Source: Polytrichum commune (Eukaryota; Streptophyta; Polytrichopsida; Polytrichales; Polytrichaceae). Taken from it: a DNA stretch of 64,000 nucleotides. The notes under the pieces are model-generated. The model was not told the DNA's origin. It did not search any database and worked only from the letters and a program-made list of their open reading frames with translations. Positions 1 through 12,921 of the stretch are shown piece after piece. How positions within the stretch are numbered: position 1 is the stretch's first letter; the number at the start of each line of letters is the position of its first letter. The position numbers were made by a program, and so were the translations under genes. The stretch covers positions 18,354,001-18,418,000 of the forward strand of contig OX485806.1 of the NCBI GenBank assembly GCA_950295325.1, in the 5' to 3' direction.

Positions 1-1001
1 TATTGGTCATAACCAACCTGATCGTGGATGTATGCTACGGGTTATGGATCAGATGTTGTCTCGCGAACACGTACACATGAGAATTGTTGGAAGTGCCCTT
101 CACTTGGACAAGCGACCAATTATAGGGGCAAAACTAGTATGGTCATGGACATAAACCGGGGGACCCGAGTGGGAGCTCCCGTCTTATTAACACATATGAC
201 CGGGTGGAATAGGTGGAAATCAATTGGATCTTTGAACATATGATAACATATAATCAGTACATCATATGCATATCATAAGTGTAAAATGATAATGTATTAT
301 GAAACATTTTTTTGCATAATTTTTTTTGAATGTATTAGAACTTAGTATTATTATGTAACAAGTTGTCAAAAATGACTAGGTTATCCCTTTCTTATGACAT
401 GTATCATAAGTTTTCATATTCTAGACTTATGATTTCTTACAAAGCATGTCTAATTGCATGTTTTGCAAAAAAATAATTAAATACGGATGAAAACATTGTA
501 AAATCGCCTCTTTAAACATGTAAATCTATATCTAAATTTATTTTTGCATAATTGCACATGCACGTTGTATACAAAATTATTTCAATGAAGAAATTAAAAG
601 AATATTTTGAAAACCCCAATGATACATACTTTGAGGAAAAAATGTTCCCTCTAGATGTATATTTAATTATAAAAAACACAATGTGCATGCAACTAATAGA
701 TGCCACAACATGCAATACAATTCATTATGTTGTTGTCATTTAAGTCATGTTCGAAATTCATGCGTAAAATCTAGACTTGCTTTAAACATAGTTACATTTG
801 TGTGTTTTTCAGAGTACTCGCATCGTACGAGATCTCCCTTTCACATTAATATTATGGAGTTATACGCTACCCAACAGTTGGCATCCTTCATCACCTATTG
901 GCCTTTGGCTCTGGGTTCGATGTTGGTTGTTTCGGCCTTTATATAGTACTCGCAAGTTGAGCACTCTTCACACTGTGGAAGTCTAGCTAACTTATTATTT
1001 A
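1..1001. other. intergenic, no gene recognised
   Basis: The first 245 bases are noticeably GC-richer than what follows and keep a 71-codon open frame (28-243, + strand) that I cannot assign to a family. The rest is AT-rich with only short chance frames. I see no RNA gene or repeat boundary until the MITE at 1002. The GC-rich start may be the tail of a feature lying outside the window. Confidence 0.4.
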
Positions 1002-1485
1002 GGGCCACTTCACACACAAGACTGAGGGCACTCTTATTGGTGGAAAAGGGGGAGGCCAATCCAAGTTCACTTCACACTACGCTTGAGGGACCAATGGAGT
1101 ACGTGAATGCACGATGGATGTAAAGTCTACATGGATTCCTACATGGCATCGAATGGATCATGTTTCATGGTCACTTGGACTATTTTCCGAGACCACCTCT
1201 TGGAGGCAGGCTTAACACAAAACCAGGAGACCATGGCATTCTGAACACTCACAACCCGTTGATTTATTCTATTTTATCATGTGTGAGAACCAACACTCAC
1301 ATGAATAGAAATTCATTGAAATAGCATTTGGTTGAGAGCCGGTCACATTTGACTTCACACTACACTTGAGGGCCCGTGACCACACTACATGATTTTGGAA
1401 GTGTGGTGGGACGGCCTTTGGACGCTTTCTTTTGGGCTCTCACACTTTCATGGTCACGGCTCTTGGCTCGTGTGTGAAGTGGCCC
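1002..1485. mobile_element. PIF/Harbinger-type MITE, copy 1
   Basis: The termini are inverted repeats beginning GGGCCACTTCACACACAAG and ending in the complement of GGGCCACTTCACACACGAG. The direct trinucleotide TTA flanks both ends (999-1001 and 1486-1488). GGGCC-type ends with a 3-bp T-N-A duplication fit PIF/Harbinger (Tourist-like) elements. The interior is non-coding, so the element would depend on a transposase encoded elsewhere. A homologous copy lies at 42563-43027 in the same orientation with its own TCA duplication, which confirms both boundaries. Family assignment rests on ends and target-site size only. Confidence 0.82.
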
Positions 1486-1816
1486 TTACTTCCCTCCATG
1501 ATGAGATGCGGAAGTAGCAATGTCCTTGACCCATGGGCCGTAACAAATCTTCTCAAAGGACAAACCACAGGCGGTAAGCTTAATGAATAACAATTTTTGG
1601 TATCTGGATAAATAGTTGTGCATTTGTACTCACATCGTGCTAGAGCCCTGTTCACACTATGGACTAGACGCCGTGCTATGACACTTTACTTAGCATGTAA
1701 GTTTGGGGTAAGCCGTTTGTGTCCTAAATTGTAACCTATTTGACCTTTGTTGGATAAAAAGAGAACTATAACAAGAAGTTATAGCATCGCGTAATTCCTT
1801 GGGTGGGAGGGGGGGA

Positions 1817-2077
1817 TTGGCAAAAACGTAGGAACTGTGTGCAATAGAATGTTGCGTCTAATATATTGGTTGTGAATTAAATTTGTAGAATAATTACATG
1901 TAATATAGGGTGCTCTAGGTGTGTCAAACATTGTTATATGTAATATAGCATTTGACATAACAATGTTTCACACACCTAGAGCACCCTATATTACATGTAA
2001 TTATTCTACAAATTTAATTCACAACCAATATATTAAACCCTACATTCTATTGCACACAGTTCCTGCGTTTTTGCCAA
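1817..2077. repeat. fold-back inverted repeat (about 120-bp arms)
   Basis: Left arm 1817-1937 and right arm 1957-2077 are near-perfect reverse complements, with a loop of about 20 bp. The transcript of either strand would form a long hairpin. A 24-bp motif (AATATAGCATTTGACATAAC and following bases) starts near 1947 in the loop and recurs immediately after the right arm at 2077, which suggests how the second arm was copied. A G-rich tract lies just upstream (1801-1816). It could be a fold-back transposon or a recent inverted duplication; no coding sequence is present. Confidence 0.75.
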
Positions 2078-3445
2078 TATAGCATTTGACATAACAATGA
2101 ACATCATTAAATTCCTAAGTGGTTCATATAATATACCATGGAAATAAGGCTCTAGATATGAAAAATAACATACCTTAGGTTTCAAATATGAAGAATGTTG
2201 ATTTTTTGTGAAAAAATGAGGGATGGATGACATCACTTGTGAAATCATCACTCTTAATGGCCACCAGTTCAGGGTTTCATTATTCTTTATCTTTCATAAG
2301 AGCTTCAACACCAATGAATGGGGCTTATAGTTCATGATACACTTTGGAGAATTGGAGATTTTGTTAATAATATAAGATTTACAGGGTACCATTGAACAAA
2401 TTATTTAACAATCTAGAATTACTTGTAGGGTGCTAATAGTCACAACAATTTACCATTGTTTAGAAAATTAGCATGCCTTGTAATCCATTCTAGTAGGTAA
2501 ATAGCCCCCTCCCCCTCCAATTAAATACCACATTATCACAATTGTAAACTTATTCCAAGAGGATATGCCCCCTTCAGTTGTACTTGTACTTTCCAGATAG
2601 TGAGTGATAATAAATATCATAAATGGTTTAATTGCCCGTAAAAGAGAGTTTATGACAAGTTGCATAAGTACTAACCTATTCAAAATGTTTATGGGATATA
2701 TCGGTGTGCTCATGGACAAGAATTGGAGGTTATTGAAAATGTACTTCATGCTCTCTAAAAATGTTGTTTGTGCTTTCACTTGAAAAGTCCTTGCATTCTA
2801 AGAGTCTAGTCGCACAACCCGTTTAAGGCCATGGCTAGAGTCGGTAACCACTCAAATTAGTTTATATTGTGCCCACACTGCTTGGTTAAGATAATTAGCT
2901 AACTTATGAGGTAGCTAACCTATATGAGGGCTAACCTATCTCACGGTTGCACCCACCTAGTTAAAATCAAAATAAAAGTTATCAATCTAGAAGTTAGTTG
3001 ACTTTCAGGACCTTGCTTTTGTGAAGAATCTTAACTCATCCATACCCCTAATGCTAACTACCTTTTACAAATGAGTAGCCTAAGTTTTTTCCTCAATACC
3101 CACCTTTCATTTTCCCCATATCTTCTTCATTCCGCTACAAGGTGGACCACACTATTTTTTACATTGTCCCAAATTAGCATATGATTTCAAATAATAACAT
3201 ATAATTTTAATGATAAAGAACACAATGTTGACATTTAGATAAATATTACTATTCTATAATGATTATTCTATTCTATTCTATTTTATGCATAATGAAAACA
3301 CAAATGATGCATGCCACAAAATTAAAATGTATCATAATTAGTGTCATGTTCATTATGGATTCTCTAATCTAACATAGTCCATTTTCTCAATATGTAGCTT
3401 CTAAAGCTTAAACATAAACTTATCCAAATTTGGCATGGTCCCGGG
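2078..3445. other. intergenic with a dispersed 110-bp repeat
   Basis: No gene is recognised. A stretch at about 2650-2765 (GACAAGTTGCATAAGTACT and onwards) recurs in diverged form at about 4770-4885 and in part at 4945-5000, all in the same orientation. The 103-codon frame on the minus strand at 2468-2779 overlaps this repeat and has no recognisable domain. Confidence 0.35.
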
Positions 3446-4140
3446 GGTGCACTCTTTATTCAAACCAAGAATCATGTGCATTTGCAACATACCCTAAAAC
3501 CCCCCTATAAACATGTATTTTTTTGTAAGATCAAGTAATAAACATACAATTTCAATGGTAGAGATACAAGTGACAATGTGTATATGTTAAAAGAATACAT
3601 TCCTATATAGTAGTTAACATAAGTATATAAATATACTTTTGACTAATATTGAACCCTTATCATATGTATAATGTAAAAGTCTAGCATCTATTAATAAATC
3701 CATTGAAGACTTTTTCATCCCTCAAATGTAACTTATAAGCATCTAAGTCTCTACTATATGTCATAGAAGTTAATGCATTTTTTTATTTTTTATTTTTTTT
3801 ATCTACCATCAAGTGATCCGTAAGATTGTAAGTCTACTTATTCATGGTTCCTTTTTGATATCAACATAAATCATTCTCCATGCTTGATCCTAGAACTTGC
3901 AACCCTTAGAACTTGCATTAAATGCAATCCTATGCTTGGTCCAAATTGTTGCACATGTCGGAGGTTTGCTAATGATATAATATGATTGAGACGCTTGGGC
4001 ATCAACACATGTGCAATTTCAATGCCGCTTGTGATCTAATGAAGGCATCAACTACCCACAACAACCACAAAGAAGCGGCATCAAAGAAGTGCCAACCATT
4101 CTCCTTGCAACCCTAAGCCTAAAAATATTGCGGGCATTAT
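3446..4140 (+). repeat. dispersed repeat R3, copy A
   Basis: About 690 bp that match 41685-42290 along most of their length and in the same orientation. Shared landmarks include the start GTGCACTCTTTATTCAAA, the block around TATCATATGTATAATGTAAA and the end CTTGCAACCCTAA. Both copies carry many indels and neither has an open frame of note. No terminal inverted repeat was found, so the class is unknown. Confidence 0.6.
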
Positions 4141-5075
4141 AGATGTACAACATTGCAAGTATTGCCAGGTACTAAGTGATTGTCAATTAAATTTCAGTCA
4201 TCCATGACAATATTTCATCATGGACTTGTTAAGATGAAAATTAAATGTACAATTCACTAAAAATTGACACCCAGACTTTGCCATTTCATAAATCAAATGT
4301 AAACGATACAACTATGGCATTTAGTGTATCCTCTCACTCTCCCTAGTCACTTCCTCACCCTCAAGCATTCAAAGCACTAAAAAACACTTAGAAACACCCT
4401 CAAAACATACAATTTTCAACTCAACAATTTTCCATTGATAATCCTCATACACTTTATATAATATTCCAACACCTTCATCTTAAGTATCATTCCCCCTTAG
4501 TCCATCTTGGCCTATAGTAAGTTTCAAGGGTTAGGGTTAGGGTTCAATTGCCATAATTGTTCCTCTAACTTACCCTTCTCTTACTTCCTATTGGCAATAG
4601 CAAGCCTTGAAGATTAGGGCTAGGGTACGCCCCCATCACCACAACCATTGTTGCTCTAACCTGCTTTTTTTATCAAGTATAAATTTCTCACATATGGGGG
4701 ATTATATTCATAGTCACCCATGCATGTCATTAGAGTTCTAATGAGAAGCAAAAGGAGTGGAACATGTGGACGACGAGTTGCAAAAGTAGTGACCTACTCC
4801 AATTGTTTATGGGGTTTAATTGGTTTACTCATGGACAAAAACTAAAGGTTATGGATAACATGCTCCATGCTTTGGTTTGTGCTTCATACTCCATCATACA
4901 AGACCTCCCTTTCAAGCTACGGACTAGTTAACCAATGAGAGGAGAGTAGATGACAAGTTGAGGTAGTAGAAACCTAATTGAGTTGTTTAGGGGCGCAATT
5001 GTGTTATGATACATGTTCTAACTCTACAAGCTTCTAGTTGTACAATCACATTTTTCATAACAAGTGCCGACCTTC
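4141..5075. other. intergenic, no gene recognised
   Basis: The stretch holds two diverged copies of the 110-bp repeat also seen at 2650 and a short telomere-like run (GGGTTAGGGTTAGGGTT at about 4529). No coding or RNA gene can be supported. Confidence 0.35.
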
Positions 5076-6482
5076 TTTGATGCCCCAGGCGAGATCACAT
5101 CTTCATTCAGCTGGGCCCCACCCCTCCCACACCTCTTTCACTGCCCAGTCTTCCTGCCTGCACATGTGTGGGAACTCCTCCTCCTGGGGAACCAATGTGA
5201 CAATACCCGGTCCAAATTACAAATATTCAAGTTGACATCACTTTCATTTTTCCCGAGTCATTTGATGGAGTTCCTTCACATGCCACAGGAGCTTAATGGA
5301 CCGGGCGCTTGATGGCTTAAGTGACCATGTGTTGTCACATTGGTTCCCAAAGAGGAGGAGTTCCCACGCAAGTGCGGATAGGAAGACCGGGTAGTGGAGG
5401 AGGCGTGGGAGGGGGTGAGGCCCAACCGAATGAAGATGTGATCTAGCCCGGGGCTTCTTTGATGAGCTTCCGAATCGGACTTAACTCGTTCAGGCGATTT
5501 TGGTGCGATTGTGGTTCGGCCTTCGGGGGGTTAACTTATAAGTTGCGGTAGTGGTGACAACAATAATAACTCCACACCTGATAGTGCATTTTACCTTTTA
5601 TTTTGCAAAGTGCTTAAATGACCAGGTATTGTCACATTGGTTCCCAACGAGGAGGAGTTCCCACGCAAATGCGGGCAGGATAACCGGGTAGTGGAGGAGG
5701 TGTCGGAGGGGGTGAGGCCCAACCGAATGAAGATGTGATCTAGCCCGGGGCTTCTTTGCTGAGCTTCCAAATCGGACTGAAGTGTTTTAGGCAATTTTGG
5801 TGTGATTGTGGTTCGTCCTTTGGGGGGTTAACTTATAAGTTGCGGTAGTGGTGACAACAATAATAACTCCACACCTGAGAATGCATTTTACTTTTTTTCT
5901 ACAAAATACTTAAGTGACCAGGTATTATCACATTGATTCCCAACGAGAAGGAGTTCTCATGCAGATGCAGGCAAGAAGACTGGGTAGTGGAGGAGGCGTG
6001 GGATGGGGGCGGGGCCCATCCGGTGGCTTCTTTTATGAGCTTCCGAATCAGGCTGAACTATTTGAGGCGAATTTGGTGCGATTGTGGTTCGGCCTTTGGG
6101 GGCTTAACTTCTAAGTTGCGGTAGTGGTGACAACAATAATAACTCCACACCTGAGAGTGCATTTTACCTTTTTTCTTCTCTTTCACAAAGTGCTTAAATG
6201 ACCGGATATTATCACATTGGTTCCCAACGAGGAGGAGTTCCCAAGCAAATGCGAGCAGGAAGACCGAGTAGTGGAGGAGGTGTGGGAGGGGGTGAGGCCC
6301 AACTGAATGAAGATGTGATCTAGCCCGGGGCTTCTTTGATGAGCTTCCGAATCGGACTGAACTGTTTGAGGCGATTTTGGTGCGATTGTGGTTCAGCCTT
6401 TGGGGGCTTAACTTCCAAGGTTCGGTAGTAATGACAGCAGTAATAACTCCACACCCGAGAGTGCATTTTACCTTTTTGCCTG
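5076..6482 (+). repeat. tandem array of about 290-bp GC-rich units with one inverted copy
   Basis: Four direct units start near 5318, 5614, 5910 and 6194. The landmark CACATTGG or CACATTGA ends at 5344, 5640, 5936 and 6220, giving periods of 296, 296 and 284 bp. Unit 3 has lost the block holding GAAGATGTGATCTAGCCCGG. A partial unit in reverse orientation (5076-5215) lies ahead of the array, separated by about 100 bp, so the first unit and the inverted copy can pair. The array is richer in GC than its surroundings. Open frames within it (for example 5914-6114) are not conserved between units and are not called as genes. Confidence 0.88.
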
Positions 6483-6851
6483 CAAAGGAGTCCCTGTTGA
6501 ATGATTTACGATGACGGGGATTTTTATCTGGTTTGAGTTGTCATATTTAATTCAGCTGCCCCGAGCCTGCCTACATGGCTTTTCGGGTATGCAGTGCTTG
6601 CATTAATTAACCCCCGCATAAGGCTTCTTGGCCCTTGGGTGCATGTGTGATCCACTTTTGTACCTACTGCAGTAAATTAGACTTAAGCATCACTCAAGGA
6701 AGGCTTTTCGCTCGACCGAAAGTCCGTCCATCCAACTAACCATTCAAGGCCCCAACTCTATGTTCTATGGTGTATGCAATAGTTCATACAAGTTCCCGAC
6801 AATTATCTATTTCATTCTATGTCAATTTTTGTTCTACGTCTTGCGGTGTGT

Positions 6852-6996
6852 TAACATTATTCAGATTCATAACAATGTTATGTGGGACTAACGATATTTC
6901 ATGGAATATTCCTCACATTCAATCTGAATATGGGAGAATGTTCTATGGAATATTGTCAGTCCCACAGAATAGTGTTATGGATCTGAATAATGTTAT
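6852..6996. mobile_element. palindromic MITE, copy 1
   Basis: Arms of about 60 bp (6852-6911 and about 6930-6996) are inverted repeats starting TAACATTATTCAGATTCATA. The middle carries CACATTCAATCTGAATAT. A second copy with the same ends, arms and centre is at 34206-34363. A 94-codon open frame spans the element only by chance. Target-site duplications are not clear, so the superfamily is unassigned. Confidence 0.78.
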
Positions 6997-9900
6997 GGTG
7001 ATCAAGGCGAGTGAAATGGGAATGATTAAGTCATCCATACTTAGTCTATGATACTTAATCTATGTTTAGCATCACACGTACCACAACATGGAAACGAAAA
7101 TACAATTTTATGTAGTAATGGTGTAAGATACATTGTGGCATGTTTTTGAATCTAGATCGTTTATAAAAACCAAACTTTTACAAGTATGTACTTTTTTTAC
7201 ATGTATGAATATTCCAATTGGAAGAATAATGTAATTGATAATGAGTTCATTTTGAGAGGGCCCGTCACTTTGAACGGTAACTGAGGATTTAACAATGAAT
7301 ATCCTCAAACAGTTGACAGTTTGAGGCCCATAATGAACCACTTGGACTTGTACAGGTTAATAGATATATTGTGATTGGAGTAGACTTCACACCCAAAATT
7401 ATATCTCCCCTTCGAAATTAAGTAATTTACACATAATCAAAATGCCTTAACAATGTGGCAAAGAGGTCTTCCAACGTGAAACTATTTATTTCTTTATTGT
7501 GAGCATCAATTTTCTTACAAAGAAAATATTAATAAATAAAGTGCCTGAAATAATGTAGGAAAAAATAGAGAAGAAGACGAGTGTAAATTCTTACATTGTT
7601 GTGAAAGAAAGTTGTCAACAACCAATGTAGACTCTAGAATATGTGCTCTTGAGTGTGGTTGGGAATGCACCTATTGCCTGGTTCTCAATATGTGAACCTC
7701 ATAATAAAATTAATTAACTTGACATGATAATGGCCAAGGGCACTTTGGTATTTTTAATAATCTCATGTTAATTAAATCCTTTTAATTCAACTTGAAAAGG
7801 CAGTGTAGTCATCCTTCTAGGATCATCAATTTTCCTTTATTAATTGTTGTTTAGTTGCAATGTCCGAAGATAGTCTTTTACCTAGTCTACCCTACATTTG
7901 TTTGCACATCATTTTAAAAAAAATTGTCTAGTGATGCCTAGGTGAATTCCACAAGGTTTGGTTGAAAGGGCAATGTATTGTTTGGTGAGATGTCATGAAA
8001 CAAGGAATGTCTCTAAAATGAAACGAGGACGATACTGTGGATTGTTCTAGTCATTGTATACCATAAAGCATATAAGTGTGCTCATAATTTGGAATTGTAT
8101 TTTTGGGTTTTTAATTCTCACTTTTAATTCAATAACCCACAATCAACAAACATGATTTTGTGTGAGCAATTTGTATGTGTCGGTTCTATGTATGGTTCAA
8201 TTTTGATGTTGTCTACATTTAGAGTGGATATGTATTGAAAATTTTCAAAGTGTTGGGATTGGTTTGGGGATAGTGAACTAACAAATATATTCATTATTAT
8301 GCTCTAACAACGAATTGTTTGAAGGACTCCAATGTCATATAACCCTAAATCATTTTGATAGTATGTATGTCAAGATACCGCCGCTATAAGATACTAGAAA
8401 GTGTGTTTCCACATATTTTCCCTCTTCCATAACTCACAAGTTATCGTTCACTGTTCATGGCTCATATAATAGCATTCCCTTGTGGGGCATTAGCAGTCCC
8501 AACTTTTGAAAAATGTTGGTCAAGGTTCAAGAAAGCAATATGGCTAGCTGTAACAAAATCAATTTATTCCCAACATGTTCCAACAACTCCACTCACCCAC
8601 ATGCAACTTAATATGTAAGGTAGACGAGGCTAATTTGGTTAGCTTCCTTAATCAAAGACTTATTTTTGGCTCTTAATCAGGAGTACGGTTGCTTTAATTT
8701 GGTGGGTGAATAATACATAATGATTTTGGCACTGCATTGATGATATTTGGGTTAGTCACCTTCGCAAAAATCAAACTACACCCATCATCCTCCATAATGA
8801 GGAGTGCTATCACCGAGCTATGACACACTTGATTTTTGTGCCCAAGGTGGGCAAATCAAGAGGCAACAACTTGGGAAGATTAGGAGTCAACATGTGAATG
8901 TGAAGTGCCAAACAACTTGTCTTGTGGGTATTCTATATTGAAAAAACAATTCGGGAACATTATCTTACATGTGACCACTTTAGAGACATGGCACAACCAA
9001 TATTGGCATTCAACTTGGTTCTCATTGGCAAATGACCCATGTAGAATTTGCTAACAATGTCGTCCACTTACACAACAATGAACCATAAAAAAAAATCTCC
9101 CTACAATAACACATTGGGAAGTAGAGAATCCTTGATTGTGGAGCCTAGATCAACATCTTCCTCAACTCCGATTTCAATGATTCCAATTTTTTTGGTCTTG
9201 ATTCGCAATTGCTAACAACTCAAGCTTCACATGCTCAAATCCATCAGCTGGATGATTCCACAAAGCTGGAGATGTCCACATTAGGTTCATTCACCTTTAT
9301 GCAGATGAGAATGACACACGCTTTTCTTGTTGTACTGATCCACACTCTCCGCACTAACATGTATAACTTAATACATTTGTGCATGAATTAGCCTCCACCC
9401 CTCAGATCTCACTCAAAGACTTGGCAAGATGCCTCACTCTTATTCAAGCACAAATTATTCATGATGAAGGTCCACAAATTTTATCACAACTTGGGCTCCA
9501 CCTTGCATTTGTGGCTTAGCATTCGTAACCCTTAAAGGTCATGGTTGTTTCTCGAATGTGAGATAGCTAAAGACGATCGATATTTCATGCTCAAATGTTG
9601 TTCACACCAAAACAAAATTTGCTACAAAGTATCCAAAGAGTACATCCATATGGTGGAGATCTAAATATTACATCTTGACATGGTGAGTGTCTATGTATAA
9701 ATATGTGCAAATTCAATAAACAATTCACATCAAGATATTTTTATATTGCATTTATCTCCTCGGGCTCAAACTAACCTAATGAAAAATTAGTTGGGAGGAT
9801 TCAAAGAAATTTAATCATTTGTAATTTAACGGAGGCTTAATATGTCATAATTACATAGAATTGCATGCTATATTACATTCTTTATTTTATTTTATTTTCA

Positions 9901-12900
9901 TCCTATTAGGCTATTTTGAATGTATATTTTACTCTAAGAAGCGCACTAGAAGGATAAAAATATTTTCAATAAGAGCGATCGTTTAAAAAATCGACTAAAA
10001 CTCATCTTTCTCAACAAGAAAGTTTGATTTTTCTTGTCTTCAAAGCCCCATCGGAGCCTCGGTGACCTTTGAGGTGAAGTTGTGTAGTGGGTATTCATCT
10101 TACATAACCATCTTGGAGAAGATGCACTCAAAGACTTTTTTGGCAAGATACGCATTGAATATGGGTAGATCTAGTAGATAGAAGAAATCTTTGTCTTAAA
10201 AGACATAAGAATAAAGTGTCCACCAACTTTTTTTTCCAGTCATTTTTCTATGGTGAAGTGAATTGATTTACACGCACATGTTAAAAATATTGGGCTTTTT
10301 TCTTCTAAGGTGCCACCTCCACTCTTTGTGGGTAAGAGGGGGCGCCAACTAGCTTCGCATGGGTGGAGTAAAGTTGTCAAAAAAATTGGTCAAACAATTA
10401 AGCTCCATTTGTGGTAGTAGCCAACAAGCTCCAATGTGAGCCATGGATGGAGCCCATCCTTCCACACGAGGGCTCAAGTTGCCTAGGGTTTAGTTGGGTG
10501 GGATGAGTGGTGTCACCACTTTCTCCTCCATTCTCCACCTCTATAGTCACCACCCTCTTGGTCTCTTAACTTATACCTTGCAACCTCTTTACCTATATAC
10601 TCGGGGGGGGGGGGGGCAGTGTGTTAAAAAGTTAAGGATATAAGTGCGAACAACCACTATTTTATAGGGGGGTATTACTTTCAATTCTCTTCTTTTTTTC
10701 ACATGCTATCATTATGTAAATTTCTACTTTGGGTTAATAGAAAAATGGCTTCCATTACTTACAATTCCAAATTACCTATTATTCCATACCCTATAGTACT
10801 TTAAAGATGTCCAGTGCCATTTTTGATACCCTATATTACTCTTAAGTCCATTTATAATTTTTAGCCCCCATGTTTTTAAAATACCCTATCATTTGTTCGC
10901 ACGTATATTGCCACTCCAACCAATGACTACCCCCCCCCCCGAGCCTATGTAGTGGCGATTGGTGGTGCCACCTTTTGGTTGTAGTGGAGTTCATGAATTT
11001 TGGGTACCAAATTCTAAGCTTCTTATTAGGACGCACTGGTGGTCACCACTATATTGCCACCCAAATTGACACATAGGTTCTATGCATTCATCAAATACTC
11101 GCTTTGATTCATCTAAATGTGAGCCACCCTAAACTCTACAAAAATTCACATGCTCGCCATCTTGATTGCTCCTAAACTCACATGTAACCAAACCTACTAC
11201 TTTATAAAATTTGAAAATTTGAAAAAAACAAAAACAAAACAAAAGAAGAAGAAGAAGAAGAATTGGTGTCCACTAATGAGAGCTTGCCACCTAACCATGG
11301 TTGGCATTCATGCATGTAAAAATAAAATCGATTCTTGGTTCTTGGATTTATTATTGAAGCCTAATATAGAAACAATTGTCCTTACTTTACTTAGGAATGT
11401 TATGGCTTATGAAGCATCCCCATAACAATTTTGGACCACATTTAATACACCATTTGTAAACATACAAGAATTTTGTCTTTAATAACGTCCCAAAATTCCG
11501 TTTTATTTCCTTTGCAAGCTACGAACACAACCACCATGTTGGCTGAAGGTCATACGCCATAGGATGCTTCATCGCTCATTTCAAATAGTGAAGGCTGACA
11601 TGGAATAGAGTGGTTTCAAAAAAAATTAAAAAAATTAAAAAATCCGACCACTTCAATTTTCAACTGCATGAGGACTAGAATGTAGCATATACTATAAAAA
11701 TGCCATCTCAACAAAACTATGGAGAAAGGGTTCTTTGACATCAAATTCATCTTGAAAACTATTGTGATCACTAATTATTATAAAAAAAGAAAAGAAAAGG
11801 AAAAGAATAAAAAAATCATAACTCCTTTATGAGAGTTGTCATACATGAATTCCCCGCCCCCCGGCCCCACGCCAATAAATTTTATTGTCTAGATCATAAA
11901 GTTTGTATGAGCTTTTACGGGTTGAAATTTGTTACATGCAACTCTTGTACGATCATAAATACAATCATAAATATAGGCTTCTTAAGGTCACATGAGACAA
12001 TGTTACCTCGTTGCCAAGGTGCATTGGTACAACCATGTAACTTAAAGCCTCTTTACACCATCCGAGAGTGACCTTCCCACTCCCGACCAAGTCATGGTCA
12101 CCTTCATGGCTCTTATGTTGGACACATGAAACGAAGCCTTGAAATTTGCCACGTGGAGCTTCCGGCAGAAGAATTGGCCGTGTAATTCTCCAAGCCTAGT
12201 ACCCACTTGAGAGAGGGAATTGCCGTATACAAGTGTACCTCTCATCATTCATCCAACATAAATGTCCTTGAAATAGTATGCAACCCGGAGGTTACTTTTT
12301 GAGTTGATTTCACACCAGGATTATTTTTAGAGATTTTGAATTATTGAATTTGAGAGCATTTGAAATGAATTGATAACAAAATTATATGGGGTTAAGTTTT
12401 AATGTTGGATGGATGAGAGGTTCGTTTGAATACAATGATTCTCTCTCTCTCTGGCTTGGGGTTTGTAGTGTATGTGTAAACTCTTACATCGTGGATGCAA
12501 GGGCTTTAGTAAAAACAAGTCCCCTACAAGGTTGAGGGTTGATTCGTTCCAATTGGAATCCAATTCACTAAGTCAAGGAAATTTATACCGTTTTTGAAGT
12601 CAATTTTCTTCGAATAGTTGATTTCATACTATAAAATAGCTCGATGCATTTTCACCATGCTAATGGATGAGTTTATGTAGACACCACGAAATTGTACCCT
12701 CTCTCCATATACACCTACTTATTGTTCATGAAGGTGATATGGTTACCGCTCTAAGCTCATGAGCCTTATGTGGTCACTCTTATGAACACCTATATGCACG
12801 CCTGTACTGAATGGTAAATGGCAAGGATTGTTTTCAAGAATGGACATAAAAAAGACATATGTCACAATAAAATTGATGTATAAGTTTAAAAAATTATTAA

Positions 12901-12921
12901 TTATTTTAGGTTCAGTAATTA
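6997..12921. other. long AT-rich intergenic stretch, no gene recognised
   Basis: No open frame here shows a recognisable domain, coding bias or splice pattern. Visible low-complexity features are a G-run at about 10604-10617, a C-run at about 10931 and an AAG run near 11250. The sequence AAGGTAGACGAGGCTAATTTGG at 8619-8640 matches the end of a dispersed repeat also present near 35385 in inverse orientation, so this region contains eroded repeats. Confidence 0.4.

Noticed and set aside
4529-4545. Telomere-like GGGTTAGGGTTAGGGTT
   Set aside because: Only about two and a half units, and plants normally use TTTAGGG; most likely chance or simple-sequence drift.
5914-6124. Open frames inside the tandem array
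   Set aside because: The frames are not conserved between units; they open only because the repeat is GC-rich.
6767-7051. 94-codon plus-strand frame
   Set aside because: It is covered mostly by the palindromic MITE at 6852-6996.
10604-10617. G-run and other homopolymer runs (also 32541, 34614 and 41470)
   Set aside because: Simple sequence; possible assembly length errors, with no further structure around them.
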